The position numbers and the translations under genes are program-made. From contig JAGLWO010000639.1 of the NCBI GenBank assembly GCA_023133395.1, positions 1 through 5,710 of the forward strand: DNA of 5,710 bases, in the 5' to 3' direction. The notes under the pieces were generated by a model. It was not told the origin of the DNA, ran no database searches, and saw only the letters and a list, made by a program, of their open reading frames with translations. Positions 1 through 5,469 of the stretch are shown one piece after another; within the stretch, counting starts at the first letter, position 1, and every line of letters begins with the position of its first letter. The DNA comes from Candidatus Cloacimonadota bacterium (GTDB taxonomy: Bacteria; Cloacimonadota; Cloacimonadia; Cloacimonadales; TCS61).

Positions 1-459
1 GACCACATAGGTGGTAATGAATTTATAAAGACAAATTATGAAGTTCCACTTTGTATTCATAAGGAAGATGCTCCCATGTTGATAGAACCTCAATTAAACT
101 TAAGTGAACATTTTGAAATACAGGTCATATCTCCTCCTGCTGATATTGAGTTTGAAGGTGGGGACATTCTTAAACTTGGAAATAAAGAGATTAAGATAAT
201 TCACACTCCCGGTCACACACAAGGTGGAATAAGTATTATGGCAGATAATCTATTGTTCTGCGGTGATACTCTTTTTGCTGGAGGAATCGGTAGAACCGAT
301 CTGCCTGGTGGAGATTATAACACTTTAAAAAAATCAATCCATGAAAAACTCTTTATCCTTCCCGATGAAACTATTGTCTTACCCGGGCATGGACCATACA
401 CCACTATTGGAAAGGAAAAAAGAAATAATCCCTTTGTGGGACTTAAAGCACAATATTAG
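1..459 (+). CDS. Metallo-beta-lactamase-fold hydrolase, glyoxalase II-like (5' end missing)
   Basis: The reading frame is open from the first base, so the gene begins upstream; the ATG at 76 is internal. The visible 152 residues open with DHIGG, the end of the HxHxDH metal motif. They continue with HTPGHT (ligand His at visible residue 72), CGDTLF (bridging Asp at residue 89) and LPGHGP (His at residue 130), and end in an NPF-containing tail. This ordered set is the binuclear metal site of the MBL superfamily. The GRTDLPGGD stretch after the Asp is typical of the small cytoplasmic glyoxalase II/YcbL-like branch, which hydrolyses thioesters such as S-lactoylglutathione. The true substrate cannot be read from the sequence. 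No C-terminal hydroxyacylglutathione hydrolase domain is present, so this is a short, single-domain member. The stop codon is 2 bp from the stop of the convergent nuclease gene. Family is very likely; exact function is open. Confidence 0.9.
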   Translation, partial: DHIGGNEFIKTNYEVPLCIHKEDAPMLIEPQLNLSEHFEIQVISPPADIEFEGGDILKLGNKEIKIIHTPGHTQGGISIMADNLLFCGDTLFAGGIGRTDLPGGDYNTLKKSIHEKLFILPDETIVLPGHGPYTTIGKEKRNNPFVGLKAQY

Positions 460-461
460 AT

Positions 462-1568
462 TTATTTTAGAAGTAAAAACTTCTTTCCAACAATATTTAT
501 ACCATTAACTTTCAAATAGTAGAAGTAAACTCCTGTGTTTACAGCTTTGTTGTTGTCATCCTTTCCATCCCAAAGAACACTCCTCGTTCCTCCCGAAAAA
601 TAGGAATTTGGGAATGGATACAGTGTCTTTATTTTCTGTCCTTTTATATTGTATATTGAGAGTTCGATTTCTTGTTCCTTGTCCCTTGTTTCTTGTCCCT
701 CAATCGTGAAAACGATTGTCGTTTCCGAATTGAATGGGTTAGGGTAATTTGATAATTGATAGTTTGTAATTATTAAGTTTTCATCCTCTACCGATACTCC
801 TCCCCATATCAATCCGACGAATTCAGGGTGATCGATAAAGGGATTACGATTCTCCTGGTAGTAATACACTTTATCGTTTCTTAGTATTTCCCAGTCGTCA
901 ACAGAGTCCTGTTGATGCCATTCCAGCAACGTAGATTTTAAAGCATGATAGGGTTCACCATTGGGAGATGAAGGTATATAATCCACCATCTCAAGATCTG
1001 GTTCATCCTCTTCACCTTCATAGCGGACTTCCATATAAAATATCATCCTGGCAACATCGCCTTTTACTTCTTCTCTTGGTTCCCATGAATCTTCATCATG
1101 AAAGCACCCTGTGGGTCCATCACCATCGATATACTCAGTTCCTCCGTTATCAAAATCCAGGTTTCCCCTCGCAGAATTCACTGTAACATCGCAAGGTCGT
1201 ATATGGTGTGCATCGGTTCCAGCAGGAGGAATGTTGCCGAAATCCCCATGAGATTTTGCCCAGACGTGCTCACGGTTCCAATCAGATGGATTCCCTCCAA
1301 AATCATCCTTTGCTCTGGACCAGCCGGTGTATATCAATATAACATTATCAGGATTATTGGGGTCTTCATCTGTATCTGGTAAAATATAGTCTCTAAGTGC
1401 ATCGTAGGAAAATTCGATGTGTCCGCTTATGATACTGCTTAACGCTGTTTTTAAAGAATCTCCTGTCAATCCTTCGGTTCCGTCATAATAGCCCGGAGGA
1501 ATGTCTGAATTTAAAATACCAATATATATTAAACAAATAAAAAAGATCATAATTTTAATAAATCTCAT
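462..1568 (-). CDS. Secreted endonuclease I family nuclease with C-terminal sorting domain
   Basis: The 368-residue product has three parts. Residues 1-21 are a signal peptide (basic start, hydrophobic FFICLIYIGIL core), so it is exported. Residues of about 25-255 match the endonuclease I family (EndA/NucM/Vvn type, His-Me finger). NREHVW at 98-103 carries the predicted general-base His101, GTDAHHIRPCDVTVNSARGN at 117-136 holds likely metal-binding Asn, and GDVARMIFYMEVRY and QENRNPFIDHPE follow. Family enzymes cut DNA and RNA without sequence preference. Residues of about 274-368 (YPNPFN, IYNIKGQKIK, WDGKDDNNKAVNTGVYFY, final KKFLLLK) form a FlgD-like/T9SS type A sorting domain that would take the enzyme through the outer membrane or anchor it to the surface. 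An AAAGGT ribosome site 6 bases before the ATG supports the start. Residues 291-300 are encoded by a short tandem repeat. A role in DNA scavenging is inference. Confidence 0.93.
   Translation of the reverse strand: MRFIKIMIFFICLIYIGILNSDIPPGYYDGTEGLTGDSLKTALSSIISGHIEFSYDALRDYILPDTDEDPNNPDNVILIYTGWSRAKDDFGGNPSDWNREHVWAKSHGDFGNIPPAGTDAHHIRPCDVTVNSARGNLDFDNGGTEYIDGDGPTGCFHDEDSWEPREEVKGDVARMIFYMEVRYEGEEDEPDLEMVDYIPSSPNGEPYHALKSTLLEWHQQDSVDDWEILRNDKVYYYQENRNPFIDHPEFVGLIWGGVSVEDENLIITNYQLSNYPNPFNSETTIVFTIEGQETRDKEQEIELSIYNIKGQKIKTLYPFPNSYFSGGTRSVLWDGKDDNNKAVNTGVYFYYLKVNGINIVGKKFLLLK
469..484 (+). terminator. Possible weak terminator hairpin for the MBL gene
   Basis: AGAAGT (469-474) and ACTTCT (479-484) form a perfect 6-bp stem around an AAAA loop, starting 9 bases after the MBL stop. 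The run of T after the stem is short (only 484-486), so termination would be weak. It lies inside the last codons of the convergent nuclease gene, because the 2-bp gap leaves no other room. On the minus strand the stem is followed by A, not T, so it would not serve the nuclease gene. It may be chance in AT-rich sequence. Confidence 0.3.
671..698. repeat. Four tandem copies of a 7-bp repeat inside the nuclease gene
   Basis: The plus strand reads CTTGTTC, CTTGTCC, CTTGTTT, CTTGTCC in exact head-to-tail register: consensus CTTGTYY, or RRACAAG on the coding strand. It encodes the hydrophilic segment GQETRDKEQE (residues 291-300) in a loop between two beta-strands of the sorting domain. The unit is not a multiple of three, so gaining or losing one copy would shift the frame. 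The units differ at the last two bases, which would slow slippage. Confidence 0.85.
701..718. repeat. Perfect 7-bp inverted repeat beside the heptamer repeats
   Basis: CAATCGT (701-707) and ACGATTG (712-718) are exact reverse complements around a 4-base loop (GAAA on the plus strand, TTTC on the coding strand). It begins 3 bases from the end of the 7-bp tandem repeat and encodes part of the beta-strand TIVFTIE. It may be chance, or a structure that promotes polymerase slippage next to the repeat. Confidence 0.5.
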
Positions 1569-1574
1569 AAATTT

Positions 1575-1580
1575 ACCTTT
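1575..1580 (-). promoter_or_regulatory. Ribosome binding site of the nuclease gene
   Basis: On the minus strand AAAGGT lies 6 bases before the ATG at 1568-1566. It matches the anti-Shine-Dalgarno sequence and supports that start, which places the signal peptide exactly at the N-terminus. Confidence 0.65.
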
Positions 1581-1600
1581 GTTTTTTTATTTACAACCGA

Positions 1601-1629
1601 ATAAAATTATTCTCGGCTTTTTATGTCAA
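1601..1629 (-). promoter_or_regulatory. Candidate sigma-70-type promoter for the nuclease gene
   Basis: On the minus strand a perfect TTGACA -35 box (1629-1624) is followed after 17 bases by TTTTAT (1606-1601), 4 of 6 matches to TATAAT. This puts the transcript start a few bases further on, about 25-30 bases before the ATG. The -35 box is part of a long inverted repeat shared with the trmB side. A partial palindrome (CCGA at 1597-1600, TCGG at 1613-1616) overlaps the -10 and could be an operator, but it is imperfect. If this phylum uses Bacteroidota-like promoters the reading would change. Confidence 0.4.
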
Positions 1630-1674
1630 AGAATTTAGTGGTTCATTTGACCTGTTTGTATTTATTGACATAAA
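1620..1674. repeat. Perfect 10-bp inverted repeat in the divergent intergenic region
   Basis: TTTATGTCAA (1620-1629) and TTGACATAAA (1665-1674) are exact reverse complements separated by 35 bases. Each arm contains TTGACA facing outward, one toward the nuclease gene and one toward trmB. A third related box, TTTGACC (1646-1652), lies between them. The arms could be two mirror-image promoter -35 regions or paired sites for a DNA-binding regulator. The 153-bp region 1569-1721 holds nothing else I recognise. Confidence 0.6.
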
Positions 1675-1694
1675 TAATGTTGCTTCTTTTTTTG
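1647..1694 (+). promoter_or_regulatory. Probable promoter region of the trmB cluster
   Basis: Two -35-like boxes are present: TTGACC (1647-1652) and a perfect TTGACA (1665-1670). The best -10-like sequence is AATAAT (1673-1678, 5 of 6), but it sits 20 bases from the first box, longer than ideal. From the second box the expected -10 falls in a T-rich stretch ending in TTTG (1691-1694), reminiscent of the Bacteroidota -7 element. Either choice puts the transcript start at or beyond the ATG at 1677, which favours translation of trmB from 1722. The region is assigned mostly by position. Confidence 0.3.
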
Positions 1695-1721
1695 CTTTGG
1701 AATTTGAGTTTGAGCAAAACT

Positions 1722-2351
1722 ATGGAAAAGATTTTAATAGAAAAGCGGGATTTTTTTAAAATAAATATGGATTCTGATAATCAACTTGATATTAAAAATA
1801 TTTTTGGGAATGATAATCCTGTTCATCTTGAAATAGGTAGCGGTAGAGGAGAATTCCTTATTCAAAAAGCACTTAATTTCCCGGATGTTAATTTTTTAGG
1901 AGTAGATATAAAAGAAAAACGGATCAAAACAATGTTACGAAAATTAGATCTGGAAAAACATGCAAATGTAAAGTTATTAAGGGTTTTAGTCGATGAGAAT
2001 ATTAAAAAGTGGATTAAAGCTAATTCTCTTGAAAAAATTTATATCCTTCATCCTGATCCTTGGCCCAAAAGGAAACATCATAAGCACCGATTGATCCAGG
2101 AAAGTTTCATAGATGCTTTATCTAAGGTTTTAGTTCTAAATGGTATTTTAGAGATAGCTACTGACCATGAAGAATATACAAACTGGATTATTAAGCTATT
2201 TAAAGATAGATGTAATTTTATTTCGCACTTCAAGGATGGATTCGTAAGAACGCCGCAGGAAAGTCATATTGAAACGTATTTTGAAACTAAAAAGAGAAAC
2301 GAAGGTTTTGAACCGTTTTTTATGAAGTATGAGAAAATAGGTGAAAAATAA
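1722..2351 (+). CDS. trmB: tRNA (guanine-N7-)-methyltransferase
   Basis: TrmB uses S-adenosylmethionine to methylate N7 of G46 in the variable loop of tRNAs, in the cytoplasm. From the ATG at 1722 the protein has 209 residues. FGNDNP (28-33) leads into the SAM-binding loop LEIGSGRGEF (36-45). GVDIKEKR (60-67) carries the acidic residue for the SAM ribose. DPWPKRKHHKHR (112-123) is the family signature for tRNA binding and catalysis. ATDHEEY (146-152) and ETYFETKKR (184-192) match the conserved C-terminal motifs. An ATG at 1677 would add 15 hydrophobic residues (MLLLFLLWNLSLSKT) that fit no TrmB and overlap the likely promoter, so I prefer 1722, though neither start has a clear ribosome site. 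The stop overlaps the next start (TAATG). First gene of the plus-strand cluster. Confidence 0.93.
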   Translation: MEKILIEKRDFFKINMDSDNQLDIKNIFGNDNPVHLEIGSGRGEFLIQKALNFPDVNFLGVDIKEKRIKTMLRKLDLEKHANVKLLRVLVDENIKKWIKANSLEKIYILHPDPWPKRKHHKHRLIQESFIDALSKVLVLNGILEIATDHEEYTNWIIKLFKDRCNFISHFKDGFVRTPQESHIETYFETKKRNEGFEPFFMKYEKIGEK

Positions 2352-3508
2352 TGGCTAGAGTCAAACTTGAAAAGATTTACAAAGAAAATATTGAAAGGGC
2401 GAGTGAAAATTACAGTCCTTTTGCCTGCAGAAATGAAGCTGCTTCTCGGCTGAAAAAGGAAGATACATGCTATATTCGTACTCCATTTGCTGTAGATAGA
2501 GACAGGATATTACATAGTGGAGCATACAGACGATATCAGGGTAAAACACAGGTATTTTCATTTACGAACATGTTCGATGAAGAGACCTCGAACCGTAGTT
2601 TACATACAACCTATGTTTCCCAGATATCGCGTACAATAGGCAGAATGCTGAGAATAAACCTGGAACTTGTGGAAGCTATAGCCCTTGGGCATGATCTTGG
2701 ACATGCACCTTTTGGTCATGATGGGGAAGTAGCATTAAGTAGATGCTGTATTAAGCATGGTATTGGGGAATTTCATCATAATATTGAAAGTTTACATATG
2801 GTAGATCATATCTCTCAAGAGGGAAGAGGTTTGAATCTTACTTTCCAGGTCAGGGATGGAGTTATTTCTCACGATGGTGAAGTTCATGATCAAACTCTTG
2901 AACCGCAGAGAGATAAAACTGAGCAGGATATTCAAAACTACATTATAAAGAAGAAAAAAGGTGAAAATGTAAACTGGATGCCAGCAACAATGGAAGGATG
3001 TATAGTCCGAATTTCGGATACAATTGCTTATATAGGACAGGATATTGAAGATGCAATTCGACTCAAGATTCTTAAACGTGAAAATTTACCGAAAGATTGC
3101 GTTGAACATCTGGGAAATACAAATAGCCAGTTAATTGATACTCTGGTAAAAAGTGTTATTTTAAACAGTTTTGAAAAGAATTATATTTCCTTTGATAAAG
3201 AAACTTCTCATTATTTGCAGAGATTGAAAGAATTCAATTATGAGAAAATCTATACTAACGAAAACGTAAAAAGAGCACGTACAATAGTTGATAAAAGCAT
3301 GGATATTCTCTTTGAGCAGTATATTGAGGATATTGAAAAAGAAAACCACGAATCTAAAATTTTTACCCAGTTTCTTAACAGGAAAAATGAGGAATTTCTT
3401 ACTAACTTTTCCAATGCTGAAAAAGTACGAGATTTTATTGCTACGATGACAGACCGTTATTACAATGAAGAAATAAAAACCTATCTTCTTCCGGGAAGTT
3501 TTTATTGA
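2351..3508 (+). CDS. dgt: dGTPase-like deoxynucleoside triphosphate triphosphohydrolase (HD domain)
   Basis: Enzymes of this family split dGTP (or other dNTPs) into the nucleoside and tripolyphosphate, trimming the dNTP pool. The 385-residue product starts with the family signature RTPFAVDRDRILHSGAYRRY (43-62) followed by KTQVF. The HD metal site follows: His85 in RSLHTTYV, His114-Asp115 in LGHDLGHAPFGHDGE, and Asp223 in ISDTIAYIGQDIEDA. FHHNIES (141-147), LNLTFQVRDGVISHDGE (161-177) and EGCIVR (215-220) are further conserved stretches. The C-terminal third is alpha-helical in character and less conserved. The ATG overlaps the trmB stop by one base (TAATG), with AGGTG 7 bases upstream inside trmB, so translation is probably coupled. 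Whether it prefers dGTP or is a broad dNTPase needing an activator nucleotide cannot be told; dgt is used in the family sense. Confidence 0.92.
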   Translation: MARVKLEKIYKENIERASENYSPFACRNEAASRLKKEDTCYIRTPFAVDRDRILHSGAYRRYQGKTQVFSFTNMFDEETSNRSLHTTYVSQISRTIGRMLRINLELVEAIALGHDLGHAPFGHDGEVALSRCCIKHGIGEFHHNIESLHMVDHISQEGRGLNLTFQVRDGVISHDGEVHDQTLEPQRDKTEQDIQNYIIKKKKGENVNWMPATMEGCIVRISDTIAYIGQDIEDAIRLKILKRENLPKDCVEHLGNTNSQLIDTLVKSVILNSFEKNYISFDKETSHYLQRLKEFNYEKIYTNENVKRARTIVDKSMDILFEQYIEDIEKENHESKIFTQFLNRKNEEFLTNFSNAEKVRDFIATMTDRYYNEEIKTYLLPGSFY

Positions 3509-3555
3509 TAAAATATTGGACAATTTTTTACTTGTTAATAATTTCTATATCAAAA

Positions 3556-3561
3556 TAGGAG
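3556..3561 (+). promoter_or_regulatory. Ribosome binding site that fixes the true prfB start
   Basis: TAGGAG lies 6 bases before the ATG at 3568. It shows that translation starts in the short frame ending at TGA 3640-3642, not at the internal ATG 3686, which has no such site. The 59-bp gap after dgt also contains TTGGAC (3516-3521) and TAATAA (3536-3541), but their 14-base spacing makes an internal promoter doubtful. Confidence 0.8.
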
Positions 3562-3567
3562 TATTAA

Positions 3568-4678
3568 ATGGAATATATTGATTTCGTTAAAGAAGTTGAA
3601 GAAATAAATAGGAAAATAACTGATATCAGGAGGTTTCTTTGACACTGCTCAGATTGAGCAGAACATAGATGATCTCGAAGCTGAAATGAATAAGCCCGAT
3701 TTCTGGAATGATCAGAAAAGGGCACAAAAAGTTACAAAAGAAACTACAAATTTAAAATCCCAATTAGAAAAGGAAAAGAAACTTCAAGAAATATTTGATG
3801 ACCTTGAAACCTATAAATTACTTCTTGAAGAAGAATTCAGCGAACCTCTCTTGAATGATGCAATTGAAAATATTGAGAAGAATAAAGAGTTTATCGATAA
3901 AGTAGAAATACAATTCTTGTTAAATGGTAAAACTGATTCAAATAATGCAATACTCACGATTCATCCCGGCGCTGGAGGAACAGAATCTCAGGACTGGGCA
4001 GAAATGCTTCTTCGTATGTATAAACGCTGGGCAGAAGATTCAAATTATAAAACTGAAGTCGTGGATTATTTACCTGGTGATGAGGCTGGTTTAAAAAGTG
4101 TTACAATGGAAGTTCTTGGGGATTTTGCCTATGGATATCTGAAAACGGAAATTGGTATTCACCGTCTTGTTCGTATTTCTCCATTCAATGCTCAGGGAAA
4201 GCGGCAGACTTCCTTTGCTTCTGTTTTTGTATATCCAATAATCGAGGATGATATAGAAATTGAGATAGATCCTAAAGACTTAAGAATAGATACTTTCCGG
4301 TCGAGTGGTAGGGGAGGGCAGAGCGTGAATACAACTGATTCTGCAGTTCGGATAACTCACATCCCCACGAACATCACTGTACAATGCCAGAACGAACGCT
4401 CTCAAATAAAAAATAAGGCAACTGCAATGACTATCCTTAAATCAAGAATTTATCAGTATTATGAAGAGGAAAGGGAAAAAGAACGACAAAAATTAGAGAG
4501 TACAAAAACAGACATAGGATGGGGGAACCAAATCCGCTCTTATGTTTTCCATCCCTACCAGATGGTGAAAGACCATCGTACAAATTATGAAACAGGCAAT
4601 ACAACAGCAGTAATGAACGGAGAACTTGATTCATTTATGAATTCGTATTTGAAGTTTATGGCGGAGAGGAAGAAATAA
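3568..4678 (+). CDS. prfB: Peptide chain release factor 2, made by programmed +1 frameshift
   Basis: RF2 recognises UGA and UAA in the ribosomal A site and triggers peptide release. The coding sequence is two joined parts. Bases 3568-3639 encode 24 residues (MEYIDFVKEV...RRFL) and meet an in-frame TGA at 3640. Skipping T3640 continues with GAC at 3641 (DTAQIEQ...) to TAA 4676-4678, giving 369 residues, close to the 365 of E. coli RF2. SPF at 204-206 is the RF2 codon-reading tripeptide, which separates it from RF1 (PxT). GGQ at 249-251 is the catalytic motif, within SSGRGGQSVN where many RF2 proteins have ASGAGGQHVN. The N-terminal coiled-coil region (to about 115) and the GTES, GIHRLVRISPF and HPYQMVKDHRT stretches are all present. 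Reading only from ATG 3686 would lose 39 residues. RF2 controls its own level through the frameshift. Confidence 0.97.
3628..3643 (+). promoter_or_regulatory. Programmed +1 frameshift site of prfB
   Basis: AGGAGG (3628-3633) acts as an internal Shine-Dalgarno sequence, followed by TTT, the slippery codon CTT (3637-3639), the stop TGA (3640-3642) and C3643. The order and the 3-base spacing match the E. coli element (AGGGGG, TAT, CTT TGA C). When RF2 is scarce the ribosome pauses at the UGA, the CUU-reading tRNA-Leu slips to UUU, and decoding resumes at GAC. When RF2 is plentiful it terminates after 24 residues. The SD here is a perfect 6-base match. Confidence 0.97.
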
Positions 4679-4687
4679 ATGATTGAC

Positions 4688-4700
4688 TCAGTTCAACTGA
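4688..4700. repeat. Short perfect palindrome in the prfB-uppS gap
   Basis: TCAGTT (4688-4693) and AACTGA (4695-4700) mirror each other about C4694. It occupies the middle of the 34-base gap and ends just before the uppS ribosome site. As RNA it could form only a 4-bp stem with a 5-base loop and it has no T tract, so it is not a terminator. An operator-like site or chance are both possible. Confidence 0.4.
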
Positions 4701-4701
4701 T

Positions 4702-4706
4702 AAGGA
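4702..4706 (+). promoter_or_regulatory. Ribosome binding site of uppS
   Basis: AAGGA, 6 bases before the ATG at 4713, is a good Shine-Dalgarno match and supports that start. Confidence 0.7.
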
Positions 4707-4712
4707 AGCAAA

Positions 4713-5447
4713 ATGAATTACAAGGATTTAATTAAAAAAATAGATAAACCGAAAATGCCCAGACACATCGCTATTATTATGGATGGTAATGGTCGTTGGG
4801 CAAAGCTTCATAAAACCAGAAGAATTAATGGACATAAAAAGGGTGTGGAAGCAGTCAGAAGAACAGTAGAAACCGCAGTAGAAGTTGGTTTAGAGTATCT
4901 TACTATTTATGCATTCTCCACCGAGAATTGGGCTCGTTCCAAAGCTGAAGTGGACTATCTCTTAAAACTAATAATAAATTCTTTAATAAAAGAAATTAAT
5001 GAACTTATTAAAAATAATGTTAATATCAGGTTTATTGGTAGCAAAGAAAAATTAGCTGAATCTTACAACAAAAAGGTTATAAAAACTTGTAAAAAAAGCT
5101 GGAATAACACTGGACTTCATCTGAATGTAGCAATGAATTACGGTGGAAGGCAGGAGCTGATTGATGCATTTAATGAGATAATGTTTGATATGAAATCAGG
5201 GAAATTAAAGAAATCAGAAATTGATGAAGACATAATAAACAGCTACTTATACACAGCAAATATGCCTGATTCCGACCTGGTTATCCGCACAAGTGGCGAG
5301 GAAAGACTATCTAATTTTCTAATCTGGCAAAGTGCATATTCGGAATTCTGGTTTACAGAAACTCTCTGGCCTGATTTTTCTCGCGAAGAATTTATTCAGG
5401 CGATCCTGGATTTCCAGGACAGAAAAAGAAGATTTGGAGCAAGATAA
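4713..5447 (+). CDS. uppS: Isoprenyl transferase (undecaprenyl diphosphate synthase)
   Basis: UppS adds isopentenyl diphosphate units in cis to farnesyl diphosphate. This makes the C55 lipid carrier for peptidoglycan and surface polysaccharides, at the cytoplasmic face of the membrane. The 244-residue protein carries every family motif: HIAIIMDGNGRWA (18-30) with the key Asp24, GHKKGVEAVR (40-49) with His41, LTIYAFSTENW (63-73), LNVAMNYGGRQEL (137-149), and the pyrophosphate-binding IRTSGEERLSNFL (191-203) with Arg192, Arg198 and Ser200. SEFWFTETLWPDF (210-222) supplies the magnesium-linked Glu211. Length matches the usual 240-250. It follows prfB by 34 bp and precedes cdsA by 22 bp, the common uppS-cdsA order. 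The product chain length is assumed to be C55 from the family. Confidence 0.96.
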   Translation: MNYKDLIKKIDKPKMPRHIAIIMDGNGRWAKLHKTRRINGHKKGVEAVRRTVETAVEVGLEYLTIYAFSTENWARSKAEVDYLLKLIINSLIKEINELIKNNVNIRFIGSKEKLAESYNKKVIKTCKKSWNNTGLHLNVAMNYGGRQELIDAFNEIMFDMKSGKLKKSEIDEDIINSYLYTANMPDSDLVIRTSGEERLSNFLIWQSAYSEFWFTETLWPDFSREEFIQAILDFQDRKRRFGAR

Positions 5448-5469
5448 AAATGGGAATTACAAATTAGGA

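Noticed and set aside
671..698. CRISPR-like array
   Set aside because: Units are 7 bp with no spacers and lie in a coding region; this is a microsatellite-type repeat.
968..1382. Two overlapping plus-strand open frames (968-1186 and 1098-1382)
   Set aside because: They lie antisense to the well-supported nuclease domain, have low-complexity or unconvincing translations and no ribosome sites.
1677..1721. Upstream ATG giving trmB 15 extra residues
   Set aside because: The added MLLLFLLWNLSLSKT is hydrophobic, unlike TrmB N-termini, has no ribosome site and overlaps the likely promoter. The ATG at 1722 puts FGNDNP at a normal distance from the start.
2361..2561. Minus-strand open frame inside dgt
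   Set aside because: It is a shadow of the conserved dGTPase signature region; its translation resembles no known protein and it has no upstream signal.
3161..3523. Minus-strand open frame of 120 codons, hydrophobic, across the dgt end
   Set aside because: The Phe/Ile/Lys-rich translation is what AT-rich antisense of a helical, Lys/Glu-rich gene gives; no motif or start signal supports it.
3568..3642. prfB read as a pseudogene or sequencing error because of the TGA
   Set aside because: The TGA is embedded in AGGAGG-TTT-CTT-TGA-C with the known spacing, so it is a programmed frameshift, not damage.
4437..4634. Minus-strand open frame inside prfB
   Set aside because: It is antisense to the conserved C-terminal RF2 region and has no family features.
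4679..4735. 18-codon ORF starting right after the prfB stop and overlapping uppS
   Set aside because: It has no recognisable product and no ribosome site of its own at the right distance; an ATG after TAA is easily chance.
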